Shown: positions 48,172 to 63,080, counted from the stretch's first letter. The stretch: DNA of 64,000 nucleotides from Epiperipatus broadwayi (GCA_028023455.1 JAQFVV010000003.1:186001-250000), one strand, 5' to 3'. Notes: a model not told the origin generated them from the letters alone. A program made the numbers and translations.

Positions 48172-50456
48172 GAATGTACATATTTATTTTGCAAACTAAA
48201 CAGCTTCCATTGATATAAAAACAATATTGGTATGCATTTATATATAAATAATCACAGAAACTGGTAAGTTTTCTCTGCACTATTTATATCAATGCAGTAA
48301 CTTTTCGTATCAGATTTCAATTTTCAAATATAAAATGAGTCAACTTAATCTTCATTCTTGATGTTATATAAATAAGGAGTCTGACAAGTTTATGTTAATC
48401 AGGGCAAATTTTCAACTATAGGCAAATGTTATTAAAGCATTTTTCAGTAAGCCTTGATTAATATTATTTATTACATTTATTATTCTTATAAAATTGAGAA
48501 TGCAAATATAATGTGATTCATTTTATCTTTACAAGATGAAATCTGATATTCGATGCAGGAAAAGTGATTGTTTCACGTGATTACATATCAGTCAAAACAT
48601 TGTATTAATATTTATATAAGAATAAATAATTTTAAATTAGACTTTTTTATATACAGATATAAAATTGTTGGTATAATGTAATGCCATTTTTTCTATAAAA
48701 AATTATTTATAAATGAAAAATATATGCAAGCAAAAAACACAAGTCGGAAACGCTTATAATACTTAATGTAGTGTATATCAAAAATGAGTTACAAGGAGTT
48801 CCTTAAGTTCCAAAAGATAGTTTGAATAATAATTTGGTTTAGCTTTCTTGTTAGTAAAAGTTTGCAGGATAATATAAACAAACTGTCAAAGAATGTACAT
48901 TTTAATGACTATTACTAAGCTTTTAATTTATTATTTTATTTGATATTTGAAAAAAGGAACTAATCTACAATTGAAAATATATAAACTTGAAATAAAAGTT
49001 GATGAAAAAAGATAGTTTTTAACATTTGATAAAATAATTTATGAATTTCAAATAACTAAAAGATTTAAATTTTTGATGATGTCAATAACAAGAGTTTATA
49101 AAAGAAAAAAATCCTATAAATTATAATTTAATTTGATGTTTTTGTTTAGAACACATTATTAATTATAGCACTTCACTTTAAAAAATGCAAGTTTTTGTAA
49201 TTTCTTGTATGTTTTTTTTAAGTTCATCATTTAAAAATATTTTTGCTAATGATTCCAATATTCAATGGTAATTTTGAACTTCTATTTATATCCATCTTGG
49301 CATTTTTTTGAAGTTAAAAGTATTTTAGCATGCTCCTTTTAATGTAGGCAATAAGTCTAGTTTATATTATTATTGAAAGATTCAGAATGTCAGAGTTGGT
49401 CAGCAGAGTACAAATTTCTTTTAATGGTTGAGAGAAAATTAGATGACAATACATTTACTATAATTATGAGACTTGACTGCTTGGGAGATAAATTTTATCA
49501 AAATGTGAATCAATCTTTTTTGGATATCATTATTATACTTGAAAATAAAATGATCGATATACTTTATCATTTCAATTAAAAATCTGTCAAGTAAACACTG
49601 AGAATATGTAATTAAAAAACCCAAGATAATCTGAAAAAAAAAGGAGTTATTTTGTCATCAGAAGTCAAAGATAATTTAAATATCTTTAACAAAAGTAAAT
49701 ATTATATTATTTTTTAATTTAATCTTATATCTGGTCTACAAAAATTTTTTTTTTTTTAAAAATTTAATAAATAAAGTATAGATAAAGCACAAGTTTTGAT
49801 CTTAAATGCAATAAAAAATGTATTACGAATCAATGGATTCAATTGTCTCTTATTCCATAAGCAAAAAAAAAAACCAATAGACTTACAAATAATATATGTA
49901 AAATTAAAACTTACAATTAATATATCTAAAATTAAAAACCAGATGTTTGACTTTTTATGCTTATATTTAACAAAGGCTTTATTCTAAAATTATTTATTGC
50001 AATCTTGGGTAATATTGATAATATAGAAAAACTAAACATGGCTTGCAAGTCCTTTGGATTAAAATACCACTATCTGAGTGAATTGTACCTCTAGAATTAT
50101 TTTATAATTATTATTATTCCAGTGGACAGTAGGTTTTCCCTTTTATTTGCCAGAACTGTTTTTATACAATACTTTTATGTTGTATTTTTGATCAGTAGAT
50201 GGAAGCTATAATTAGGAAAAAAAATCAGAAAAATGTTTCCTAATGTATTTACTTAAATAGCATTTAGCAGTGTTCATTAAGAAATATATTTATTTTTGCT
50301 AGCATATGGACATTTAAAAAAATTTTAAAAATTCAGTAATAATTTTTTTAATGTTTTGAAAATTTAATAATTTGAGATGAGAGGTATGCAAATATATTGT
50401 GCTTATGTTATAATATTAAAAATAATTTAAATGTATTTATTATATTTTTAATATTT
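48172..50456. other. AT-rich noncoding DNA, no supported gene
   Basis: Short open frames at 49373-49579 and 49439-49624 overlap on opposite strands and have no known motif. Confidence 0.5.
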
Positions 50457-50458
50457 TA

Positions 50459-50491
<33 letters not shown>
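50457..50491. repeat. (AC)n(AT)n compound microsatellite
   Basis: About eight AC units followed by about eight AT units. Confidence 0.95.
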
Positions 50492-52433
50492 AACTAAAAA
50501 TACATTTTAACCATGTTCTAAACAATTACCAAACTCAATTATTACCCACACACATATGCACATAGACCAACTAAAAAAATTAAATGTTAAAAAGATAAAT
50601 ATATAATTGTAGATCAACTCCAAATTTAGATAATATACTAGAAACTAATTTAAAAATGTGAATAAAATAATATTATTTTCATCTAGTGATGAATCAAGAT
50701 TACAATAGACAGCTCTGAAATAAAGTGAAGAAAACTGTTCCTGAAAGATTTCATCAACTGCATTTTGATGATTAAGATTGTCATGATAAAATACATATAT
50801 AGTGAGAAAAGTTGATAATATTTTTTCCATTGGTCAATATCTTATATGAATGTGAAGTCCATATCATAAATCCTAAAAATGTACTTGATTGGATGTAAAG
50901 TTCCCTACTTTTATCTAAAAAAAAAGATTATCAAGTAATGTAAAATGAAGATAACTGACAAATATTGTTGTTTTTAGGTGCAAAATAAATAAAAAAATAA
51001 TAATGGTTTAACTTTGTTATGTATTTGTTATTTATATCAAAAGCCATATATAGAATTTTGACAATGTTATGTATAGTTTGTCATCATCATCTACCTGGTC
51101 TAGTGGAAGTGTAAATAAATTGCTATCAGACCATTCTTTTCCCTGCTTTCCTGTATGTCCTCAAAATTGTCAATCCTGTCTTCTCTGCAAATTTATTCAT
51201 CCATGATAATCATACAAATGTAATAGTTTGTAAGAAATTAATTCTCTATAAATGTAAACAAATCTTTAATTATTTTAATAATATTTGAATTGTGGAGTCA
51301 AATATATATATATATATATAAGACTACTTAAAACTTTTATCTCTAGACTTTTAAATTAACCTTACTCATCACACTGTTATTTGTGATGATGATTCTTTTC
51401 TTACTAGTGATAAATGTTTTATCTTATTGCCATTTGTTTTCTTATATGGTTAATAAGTCGTCACTTCCTAGACCAACCCAAATTATCTCCAATACTTTTA
51501 TTCTCTAAAATTATAGTAGATGTATACATTTTCTAATCAACATAGTTTGAAGATTTTCACTTAGAAGGATATCACAATTCTTATTCTGAAAATATTTTCA
51601 AGCATCATAAGCGTTGAATATGAGATGATGGGGGCAATTAGTGCATTAATTACTATGCTATAATGCTCGTAAAACATTTTCAAGTGTTGATAAAATAAAT
51701 TAACAAATCATAACGTATAAAAATTATTATATATATTAAATACCTAAAAATATATCATGTCAAAATTTACAAATTAACTTTTCATTTACTAAATAGAACA
51801 GCAAATTAAAAAAAAAAAGTTAAAAGACAAAAAAAAAAAAAAAGCTAAATTAAAAAAAAAAAAAGACATTCTCAGAAATCAATTAAAATATTAAATTAAA
51901 ACTTTTATTTTAAAACAAAAAGTTGAATTTAAGAAAGAGAAAAAATAACAAAAACTATTTACGTAAAACATTAAATGCTTTTACTTTTTTTTAAATATCA
52001 AACAGAAAAAAAAAAAAAAACTCAATTTAAAAAAAAAAAAACAAGTATAAATAAATACTGGTTTAAATTTATACTATTCTTTAAACGCTTATATTTTGCT
52101 ATGGTAAATTAATATTATTAGCTTTATCTTTTACTTATATGTTAATTTCCCATTCTAACACAGTATGACGGAGAACTATCCCCCTACAGTTCAATTTTAG
52201 TTGGATAAATGTACTTTTTAAAATTAAAAATCGATCTAATTTTTTTTGCTCATTAGTAATTTAATTAAGTAATAATTTTAATAAATAAATTAACCTAAAT
52301 TCTGGGAAGAATAGATTTTTTCATCTGGAATGCTTTTCATAATGTTAATTTTTGAATTGTTGCCTTGATTTTTAATAAAATTTATAAAATATGAAATTCA
52401 TACTCAATAAGAGTAAGATAAATATTACCCTGA
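50492..52433. other. AT-rich noncoding DNA with poly(A) runs
   Basis: A short (TA)n tract is at 51302-51320. Repeated A-runs of 10-15 lie between 51805 and 52045, separated by similar AAATTAAAA words, which looks like a degenerate A-rich low-complexity patch. 51085-51195 is richer in G+C, but no exon could be supported. Confidence 0.5.
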
Positions 52434-52545
52434 GTAGATTTAGTGCAGCAGTAGTCTACTGCTCTGGAGCTCAGAATCCATCGATTGTGGCTCCATATTA
52501 TTAATTCCAGTGCTCAAGCTTTTTATGAACTCCAGACCAATAAAA
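52434..52545. repeat. Possible old SINE fragment
   Basis: A G+C-richer patch (GTAGTCTACTGCTCTGGAGC, ATCGATTGTGGCTCC) contains a perfect inverted repeat, AGCAGTAG-T-CTACTGCT. The composition and length suggest a SINE remnant, but I cannot identify good Pol III A and B boxes. Confidence 0.25.
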
Positions 52546-53480
52546 CATTTGATTACTTTTAAAAATAAACAAAGAATATAACATACATAGAATATTTCTT
52601 CTCCACTAGTGAAAAAGGCTTTATTACATTATAATTTTTTTAACATTGTACCATATCATTCATTTCATCAACCTATATTACCTTAGAATCTTTCTGCTCC
52701 AAATAAAAATAAATAGAAACTCATATAATAATTGATCAATGAAATATACTTTTTTGTTATGGTGCTGTTATATTTGGTATATAATGCATACAATATTTAG
52801 GTATTCTATTTATGTTCATGTCAATTATAATTATACACACATTTACAAATCTAACCATGAGATTATAATAAGTAATTAATTATAAGACAATATTAAGTTA
52901 TTATTAGGCACAATCTTAATTTTTTTTTAACAATTTATCTTATATAAAACTACATAAAATAAAAATATTTAAACAACATAAAAATGAAATATAAAAGCAT
53001 CAATTTATAGGGATGCCAGACACTTTGTATTATTCTGTAATATACGGCAGCTGAGATAAACTAATTTAAAGTGTGACAAAATAAATTGTTGTAATAGTAA
53101 GTATATAAGAATAAAATTAATGAATAAAAAATATGAAGCATTACCAAAATAAATAATGATAATAATAATCAAATGGCTAGTTGTTTAAAAAATATTGTTT
53201 AATTACTAAAAATGATCCACTTAAATTTCTATCACTTATAGTGATAAAACGGGAAAAGTTAACATATATTTAATATCAAATAAAGAATTAATTGGAATTA
53301 TATATAGGTAGTAAACTTTGAACACACATATATAGATATAGTTGTATTTTTATATTGGACTATTTCCATCATCCAATATGTGTATTGAATGTCTTTAAAA
53401 AAATTTAACTTTATTTAAATATTACAAATATATTCAACTGTAGCAATAGCATAACAAACAGGTTAGTATATGCACAATGT
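52546..53480. other. AT-rich noncoding DNA
   Basis: No gene supported. Confidence 0.5.
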
Positions 53481-53489
53481 TTTGAGAGA

Positions 53490-53624
53490 TATTATTTTCC
53501 TCTTTTCTTCAGGTGTTACTGGCCTGACCAGTGATAGTACTAGCATGGGATTTGAATCTGGACTTTTAGATTCTAGGAGTATTGAATTTTAAGGTAATGC
53601 TCTAACCAACTGAGCCATCCTGCC
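53490..53624 (-). mobile_element. SINE-like element with tRNA-derived head
   Basis: Read on the minus strand from 53624, the sequence starts GGCAGGATGGCTCAGTTGG. TGGCTCAGTTGG (53617-53606) matches the Pol III A box and begins at tRNA position 8. The D stem GCTC/GAGC is intact. GATTCAAATCC (53558-53548) matches the B box, 48 bp further on. The acceptor stem has no 3' partner for GGCAGGA and the anticodon stem does not pair, so it is not a working tRNA gene. The unrelated stretch after the B box is what a SINE body would look like. Confidence 0.65.
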
Positions 53625-55505
53625 AAAGGCAACAGTCTGTAGAAATTTCATATACTTATCTATGAGGTTTCTCCTAATTTCTTCACTTTTTCCTAAGAGC
53701 AAAGTTGATTAGTGGTTTCCATACATTATGTGTAGTCACATTAGGTTGGCTTATGGGATTTTTTGCCATTGTCATATGAGCAGCTTTTTTAAATTTTGTT
53801 CTTTGTTCATTTTCTTCTCTATCCAATACTTTTGTATTTTCCCAATTATATGATGCATAAAATGAAAATGCTCGAAGTTTATTACATTTATAATAATGAA
53901 GGTTTCACAATTATTACATAAATATGTGTGTGTGTATGCCTTACAATAATAATTATTTTATGTATACAGGTTTTATATAAAATTAATATTCAGATTGCAA
54001 TATTTACTAATTTTAATAATGTTAGAGCATTAATTCATTGCATTTTTTAAAATACCTTTGACTTTTTTTTCTGCTCATTTCTTTCATCACAAATTATCTT
54101 AATAACTTTTTGAGAACAAATGGTATGCCCTGTCTTTATCTCATGCTCTAGAAATGTTAAATATATTTGGAGCCAATTTTAGTCCTGTTTGAAAATTTTT
54201 ATATTGTATAGCATACATTTGTTCTGACATACCTCAATGTATTTAAAAACAGTTATTTTCAAAACATTTAATAAAGTATACAATATTTGAATGATCCAAT
54301 ATTGGTAGAATATACTTATTGTTCTTAAAAGAATTTGTAACTGTTTTTAAATGTAAAATACATGCCAAACATAATGAGGAATGCCTAATTATAATAGAAA
54401 TAAATGCAAGAGACTGTTAGGGTTTTAAAATATTAAATTAGGCAGATAACAAATATATTAACACATATACATAGCTAGATAACAAAGAGCATTTTATTAT
54501 AAAAATCTATATATTTAATAATTAAAATATTTAAGTAAGGATAAGGTATGGATTTAACAATGAATTTTATGTAAATAAATATATCTCTATTATGTGTATT
54601 TATACATCTTAGCTAACTATGTAATATACTCTTTATTGATCCAACAATTTTTGTTGAAGGCTCTTAATAATAACAATAATTTCAAAATTTTAATAAGTAA
54701 AAAACATACTAAAATTACTGTTTCCATAAATCTACACCGCTATGTGATGATATAAATGAACAAATATGAAAATCAAATTAGTTAAAATAAATATAAAATA
54801 TTTTATTTACATTAAAAATATATATTGCTTATAATAACATCTTTCATATACACTTTAATGCAAAAATTTTTTTTAATAAAATTTCTTTATTTTCCTGACA
54901 GTTCTCTGGCAATGTTCATCAGAGCTTTTTCAAACTTCTTCTGCTTTTTAAATGCAAAGAAAGTAAAGGAGAAGAATAAGAATACATACATTAAAAATAA
55001 TGAATAAAATAAGATAAATAAATATTAGAATCAATAGATGAATATGTAATAGGACATTTTCTTGAATATTTTTTTTGAATATGAAATTAAAATGTAAATT
55101 TAGGTATAATTTTTATATCTTAAATATGTATAACTGGACTACTGTCTGTTGTTAACAATCTAAATATTATTAAGGAAGGTTATCTAAAATAAGCATAAAT
55201 GTGCTTTAATAAAGAAAATAATTATAAATATAATAATTTAATATGTTTTATTTAGTTACAAACTACTGCATCAATCTTTATTCATATCTGGTTCATTAAC
55301 ATGGATATATTATTTTAATATCTACTTTGTCTACTAAATTATTTTTTTGTATAGCATTGAACAAAAATCCTCTTATACATCAAATTCCTATAATATATCC
55401 TTTTATACATATACATAACATTAAACAACAGTTTATTTATATATAATATATGAGTCATAGAAGCCTTGCTCTACTTAATGACAATAAAAAACATCAGATA
55501 CATAA
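53625..55505. other. AT-rich noncoding DNA, no supported gene
   Basis: Nothing beyond AT-rich low-complexity sequence. The 60-codon plus-strand frame at 54825-55007 has no known motif. Confidence 0.5.
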
Positions 55506-55589
55506 TAATAATAACAATAATAATGATAACAACAACAACAATAATAATAATAATAATAATAATAGTAGTAGTAGTAGTAGTAGTAGTAA

Positions 55590-55678
<89 letters not shown>
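55506..55678. repeat. (AAT)n(AGT)n trinucleotide microsatellite
   Basis: Imperfect AAT/AAC repeats (55506-55563) pass into a run of more than 35 AGT units with one AAT interruption. Asn/Ser, Ile/Val and Tyr homopolymer frames across it in three readings are artefacts. Confidence 0.97.
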
Positions 55679-56843
55679 CCTCATTGCCATACCAGAGCAG
55701 AAAATATTATATAAAAGATAAAATATACTTTTATATAGATAAATAATCCTAAATATTAATTTTAAAACAATATTATTTTAGAACAATAAACATCCTCTGA
55801 ATAAATAATGGTTCTATATCAAATATAAATACAAATTTTAAATTATAAAATATCTTTCTGAGACCATTCCCTTTAAATATATCTATCTCATGACAATATT
55901 CCATGAAGATTATATATTTTATTCAAATAATAAATAATTGCAAAAAAAATAATAATAAATAAAATTTCTTTAAAAGTTCATGTTTGCAGTTGAAGTAATT
56001 TCATTTCCAAAAGTTTTTATGATGATGCAAGTTTCCTATAAAGCAGTAATTCAGGTGATTTCAATACTAAATTGTTTACCAAATGTAATTTATTTTCTTC
56101 TCTTGCAGTATAAAAATTTTTTAAAGCTAAAGTTCATCAGCATTTTCTTTAGACATTTTTAATGAAATTAATTTCTAAAACATTCTCTGTATCTATTAAC
56201 TAATAGGATGCTTGTTTACATGGTGTTTCCAATATGATGTCATTAACTTGAGGTAATTTAAAAGGCTAGTGCCTTCAGGAAAGCAAATACTTTTGGGTTT
56301 TCTGGCCTAATATTTCTGACATTGTGGCTTCTATAATTTTAAAAATACAAGCATAAAATATGCAAGCTCTATGTAAAATATGAAGGTAAGTTTTTAATAA
56401 GTTTAGTCATATTTTAAGTTTTTATTTCTCATCATATTTTAAGTCAGTATTATCTTAGTGATGCACCAAGGTTCCAATTCTCTTTCAAAACTTTAAAGTA
56501 CATGTTTTTGAAACAGATTCTATTGTCAATTATAAACAGAAATTTATTTTTTTAAAAACTTTTATTCACTTTAATAATCTAACAAATTATTAATTTGCAT
56601 TTTAGAAACTAAACTAAAACAAGTAGAGTTTTAAGATATATTTTTATTGCTGATTCTTAATTGGCCAATCAAAAGTTAGAAACTAATTGAATTTGCAAAT
56701 AGGCATTTTATACTATGAGTTAATATATGAAACCATGGTTGCAGAAAAAATTAAATATTTTTTTCAGCTAATGTTGTAATGTTATATGATTTTCTATTTT
56801 ATTTATAATTACTAGTGTAGTGGTAGGCAGTAATTAATATATA
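55679..56843. other. AT-rich noncoding DNA
   Basis: No gene supported. Confidence 0.5.
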
Positions 56844-57523
56844 CAGAGGGACCCAAAAATAATTGGAATTTTGTAATAAAAAATTGTATATTTATTTTTA
56901 GATATTGCAAATTGAATCACTTTAAAAAGTATAGGCTATTTAATGCAATGCACCAGTCTAAACCAGTTTGTCATTTTTAAAAGTAGTCCAGAAACATTAA
57001 CAGAGTGATGTGTTTTAATGCTTCTGTCATTTTTTACCCCAACTCTAAGTTCACAAAAAAAAAAAATTAAGGCATTTTTTCATTTGAGAGATTGTAAAAA
57101 TTTGCACAAAGTAAGAGTAAGTGAATACATCTGATAGATAGCTGGTTCACACTGAAATTAATTAACAAATATTTCACATTCAAGGCTTTGAGAGATGATA
57201 CTGTTGGGGTGGAGTTTGCACTATTTACTTTGCACAAAATTGGATCTTTACATTTTATTGCATCATATAAATATTTCAGAAATTGCATATAAAATGTTTG
57301 ATGGTTAAAAACTAAATTTGTGTGAAAATTGTGTTTGTGAAAAAAAAGTGTTAATTCAAACATTTCAGCATTATAAAAAAATTGACAAATATGCAAAATA
57401 TACTTTAGAAAAAAATTTGCTATGTGAAACCATGATTTCATATGGCAATGCAATTTGGCAGATTGATGCAGAAGGGTTGCACATACCAAAGAATGATTTC
57501 AATTATTTTTGGGTCCCCTCTCA
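56844..57523 (-). mobile_element. Internally deleted mariner-like element
   Basis: The ends are inverted repeats of about 28 bp: CAGAGGGACCCAAAAATAAT at the left, with the complement of ATTATTTTTGGGTCCCCTC at the right. TA dinucleotides flank both sides (56842-56843 and 57524-57525), as expected for Tc1/mariner insertion. The total length of 680 bp is about half a full mariner. On the minus strand a 140-codon frame (57489-57067) keeps transposase-like residues. FELTLFFHKHNFHTNLVF (about residues 45-61) resembles the segment around the first catalytic aspartate. FYMQFLKYLYDAIKCKDPIL (66-85) resembles the following YxxxLxxLxxAixxKRPxL segment. LCANFYNLSNEKMP (127-140) resembles the CDFxLFPKxK segment. 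The catalytic Asp positions appear to be His51, Ala91 and Asn130, so it is inactive and nonautonomous. The N-terminal DNA-binding part is missing. Confidence 0.82.
57067..57489 (-). pseudogene. Decayed mariner transposase fragment
   Basis: A frame of 140 codons lies inside the mariner-like element. Only the central catalytic-core region is represented, with no helix-turn-helix domain. The frame is open, but all three aspartates expected of the DDD triad seem replaced, and the region between residues 90 and 125 keeps only weak similarity (an SSLK-type motif at 98-101). A product of this frame would not be catalytic. The residue alignment was made by eye from the known mariner pattern. Confidence 0.7.
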
Positions 57524-57525
57524 TA

Positions 57526-59890
57526 TGTATATTGTGGTATGCACATAACTTTATTTGTTATTTTTCTATAGTTTATAAATAGCTAAATAATTTAACAGTA
57601 AAAGCAAATCAAAGGGAATTTACAGTTAACTCTTTCTTGACTATGTGCATTGATAACTTTGATTATAAATTATATATATCATATCTAATTATACTATAGT
57701 AAGGGAGAACTATAAATAAATTATAAATGTACATTATATGATGTTAATTGCTCTTACAAATTGTTATTTATTTTAACCACTATAACTAAATTAATGTTTA
57801 CCTTAATAATTTTATATTGTTGTTATTAACATAGCTGTTTCTATTTACTACTTCATGAATCATTATAAAAAACTATTTTATTTTATTCTATAGTACAGTT
57901 CATGTTTTATATCCATATAAAGTAAAACATTATTTAATAAATTTAATCTTTTTTGCCAAGCAAGAGTATTCAGATGGATCCATTGTTGTTCTTTACAAAT
58001 TTATGAATCCATTGTACATATAGATATAAACTATTATATAGTCACTTGTGATCAACTTATTTATTATTATATGTTAAAACTGCCTGAATATGACATTTTC
58101 TCAGTATATGTAAATTGTAAAAATATGTAATACATAAGTGGAGAAAATTGCTTAGAGTATAATTATATTTATTACAAGTAATTGTCGAAATATGTAATGC
58201 ATTTAGTTTGCAGGCTAACTAGCATTGCTCAGTTATAATATTTTCAGTGCATTTCGGGTATTTACTGATACTTTCTTTTATGATATTAGTTGTATAGCAT
58301 AATGAGCAGTCTATTATTTTTCTATTATCCATCATAAAATTTGGGCTTTTCCAAAAGGACATATTTTATTTATGAAATAGTACCCAAATCTATAATCTAT
58401 TCAAGACAGACATGTTGGATTTTTTTCATCTTACATTATTCATTGTTAGAATATGATTTCTCTTTACATTTGGCTCATCCAACTTCCATAGAAGGAAATA
58501 TTGCATCATTAGCACTGTTCATAGATTTTATTAATAATATTTTCTTTACAATAAACATATATATATAATATTTTCATAGTTATTTGATGAAAATAAAGAT
58601 ATATTTGGGTTATACCATGTATTATTTTTTTGTTTAAATTTTTGACATTTCAATGAAATAACATTAATTCTTGCCAAGTCTAAGGTTTTAATGAATAAAT
58701 GCCATATCTTAAATAATAATAAGATTCAATGTAAATTAAAAAATGATCATTCATATATATATTTGATGGATGAATATTCAGAATAGATCGAGTAACAAAA
58801 GTTTTTTTTTTAACTTCCGTCTGTTTACAATTACTTGATATATTAATTCTTGCGCTAACTATTTTATGAATTGACATGTTTGTGACTGACTTCATTATAG
58901 CATTATGCTTTAAGAGATTTTTAGTTTATTCCCATAAAACTATTTAACATAAAAGATCAATCATATACATTTATATTTTTCCTAGTTCAGTCATAATCCA
59001 TAGGTTCCTTGTAATCCTCAACTAGTTCAAGAGCAACAACAGTTAATTTATATAGATGTATGGATATATGTTTATGTTTAAGTAGCCACATTGTTATTTA
59101 GATAATGCAAAGGTTAAGATCCCATTTAAAATTCATTCACTGCAGATAGCCTGTGCATTCATGGTATCATATATGCAGATAATTGGTGATGATTGGCATA
59201 TATCAGGATCCCAGCAAATTTTATTATGATAGATATTTTAGCACTTACCTATGTTCATGGAGATAATTGTTTTTATATTATACTCTAAATTTTGCATTGG
59301 ATAGGTAATTAGCCTACATTTTAATATTGAACCAACTTTTAAATCCTGTTATAAAAGGTGACTGTTGATTATTTATATTTAATGCAGATGAAGTAGCTTT
59401 ATACCTTATTTTTATTTAATGTTAATTCTCTCATGCTCTTTTCAAATTTATTGATAACTATTCAGTGGGGATAATAATTATTGCTATCACACCAATATAT
59501 ACTACATGCATTTGATCCATTACAGTGTATATAAATGAAAATAAATTATTATTTTTATTATATACTTTCTTTTCTAGATGTTTTAATTGCTAGAAAATCT
59601 GTTGACACTTTATCCACATCTATCTGTTTATAGAAAATCCATCCATATAAACAGATATCTCAATTTTAAGTTTCATCATAATTTTGCTCACATGATTTTG
59701 ATGAAGGCATATAATTTGTCTCATAGAAATCATTTTGTTCAAGAATTAGCACTAATTAAAAATATTCTACTTTTTAATAGTTACTATAAAAACCTTAGAT
59801 GCAAAACTTTTAAAGATATAAACATAAAAACATCATTTCAAAAACTATTACTTTTTTAACAATTGTTTAATAAAGTTTACTCATAAATGT
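57526..59890. other. AT-rich noncoding DNA, no supported gene
   Basis: Open frames at 58341-58568, 58680-58895 and 59587-59859 are 71-90 codons long. They lack recognisable motifs and have the base composition of the flanks. Confidence 0.5.
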
Positions 59891-59893
59891 CAA

Positions 59894-60025
59894 GTATTGG
59901 TGGTCGAGTGGTCAGCACAGCCACCTTACAAGCAGTTGTCCTGGGTTTGCAAGTTCACTTCCTGGCCGATGCTTTGACACATGAAAAAAAAATTTCCTCA
60001 TAAATAAAAAAATTCAGAAAAATAT
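59894..60025 (+). mobile_element. SINE-like element with a second type of tRNA head
   Basis: TGGTCGAGTGG (59901-59911) matches the Pol III A box at the correct distance from a tRNA-like 5' end. GGGTTTGCAAGTTC (59943-59956) is a slightly decayed B box. A CCTGGCC stretch follows, then a tail of A-rich sequence (ATGAAAAAAAAATTTCC). Short GC-rich arms are visible, but full cloverleaf pairing fails, so it is a SINE or tRNA pseudogene. Its head differs from the one at 53.6 kb, so it is a separate family. Confidence 0.6.
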
Positions 60026-62318
60026 AAAAATATGACAAACCTAATTTAACAAATATATAAGAAATATATTTTCATATAGTTATGGTAAAATAAAACTATA
60101 ATGGATAATACCCCATAAAACACCACAATACTGAATTTTTTTGATACTTTAATAATTATAAATACAATTTTAAACTTTAGAGCAGATTTTCATGGCTTTC
60201 TGGTGACATAATGATAATTCATCTAGGTTTTAAAAATGTTGTTCAATTAAAGAAGATTTTAATTTATTTATTTATTACTGATATTGCAATAATCATGAAT
60301 GAAAAAAAAATTATTGTTTTCATTATGTATTTTTTTTCTTTCTATATTTATAAAGTTGAAATATGATTTTAAACAATGTTTTTCACACACATTGAAATGT
60401 AGAAAAGTTAAATGACTGAAGGTGTTATATTATAACTGTATTCAATAGTACATTACCATTATTATTATTCATTACACGATCACCACCTCTTATGCCTGTT
60501 TTTATTATTCATTATAATTATTGATATTTAATGTTACATGATGCAATAATTTAAAATTATATATATATTATCTTTTAATAATTCATGAAAATTCTTAGTA
60601 AAATTTTATTATCAAGTTGGAGAGCTCTTTTATAATATAATTAAATAATATTGTAGTTATTTTATGGTCTGGTTAATTGTCATTGGCAAGCATTTGAAGA
60701 CATGGGTGACCATAACCTTATAATATTTAATTAATATTGGTAACAAATATGAATCTAGTTCAAGAGATTTGCTTATATCTAATTTAATATTGATAATGTA
60801 TACAAAGGTGAGATTTTTTATATAATGGCTAACTATTATAGCATGAGAAATTTTCTATAGAAAAGGTTCAGTTGATTCAAAATAGTGTTCCTTTTATTAT
60901 TCCATTGTAGCTAGTAGACAGTCTTAACCTCAAGAACACTGTCATTGATTAAAAAGTAATCTTTTCATTTCGTTTTACATAATTTTTTTTAATTAACATT
61001 TTTTATCAAAAAATAGTAATTAAATAAGCAAAATTTCTTTAACAACAACAATTACTTAAGTTAATTAACAATCAGATAATGTATTTTTTCCTTTTATTCT
61101 TTTCAAAACACAGAAGTAATGATTAAGGTCATCAACCCTATAACTGTCTAATCAAAATTAATTAACAGTAACAGAGATATTCCCTTTTTCATAAACATAA
61201 AAATTTCTAATGACATCTGAAACCAAGTTACTTCTTCATAGAAATATAAGGTTTTATAAATTATTCAATCAGGTTTTTATTTAAGCAATTTTCCTTTTAT
61301 GCAGGAAATTAAACAGCTATCATAAATATCCTAACATTGAGCAAAGTATAATTCCATTTTGATTCTTTATATATATATTAAAAAATGAATTATTTGATTT
61401 TTAAATAATATACAACAGCATGTAATATATTATATACCTATGTATATGTGAAGTGCATCATCACATATATTTCCCCATAACCTCCTTCACTACACTGAGC
61501 CTCATATAACACGGTTTTGCGCAATATGACATTTTTCTAGAAAATTATCTATCATGTATTTTTTTTTATATACATAATAAAAATTATCTATCATGTTATA
61601 GGAGGGTTACCTGTAATTAGTTAATCATGCAAGCATAGATATACAGTTACAGAAAGTTGAATCACAGCAGTAATCGATAATTGCATTGTAAGAATATATT
61701 TTTACGGATGTTAATCTAAATAATATTGTCAACAATAGATTTTAATCTTATATATTATATTATATAGTCCTTCAGTCGAAATTGTAATTAATAATAAAAG
61801 TTTTTTTGCAGAAAAATGAAAAGTGTAAGATTTTTGAAATTCAATATTATAATAGATTTTAACATAACATTTATATTAACTTCTTTAATATCTGTGTTAT
61901 AACTTTGATTTAAAAATTAATAACTAAATATAAACAGTTAAAATCCTATCTCACATGTATATTCGATAAATAATTCATTATTTTTAATATCTAATAAGAT
62001 TGTTACACAATATTAAATTAAATATTAAAGTATATATGTGTTCTTAATTATATCAGTAAACAAGTATAATAATTAACATTCAGTGATGGTTCCATTTAAA
62101 TGTAAAGAAATTTTTATATTATTTTTTATAGCATTGATAGCGCTTTTATATTTTTAAATGATATTGCGAATGTACTTTATGGTTATGGTATTTAAAACGA
62201 GGATTAATAATTGATTAATATCAGCATCACATCCAGATATAACTGAGATATTCTTATAATGCCTAATTTAATATTGGTAGTGTATATGAACAATATGATT
62301 AAAGATATTCTTATAATG
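60026..62318. other. AT-rich noncoding DNA, no supported gene
   Basis: Contains a short match (60474-60497, CACGATCACCACCTCTTATG) to the direct repeats at 4.1 and 4.55 kb. No coding sequence was seen. Confidence 0.5.

Positions 62319-63080
<762 letters not shown>

Noticed and set aside
53541-53624. Functional tRNA gene on the minus strand
   Set aside because: A and B boxes are good, but the acceptor and anticodon stems cannot pair, so it was called a SINE-like head instead.
55450-55746. Asn/Ser-, Ile/Val- and Tyr-homopolymer open frames on both strands
   Set aside because: Three overlapping frames arise from the trinucleotide microsatellite. There is no flanking coding sequence.
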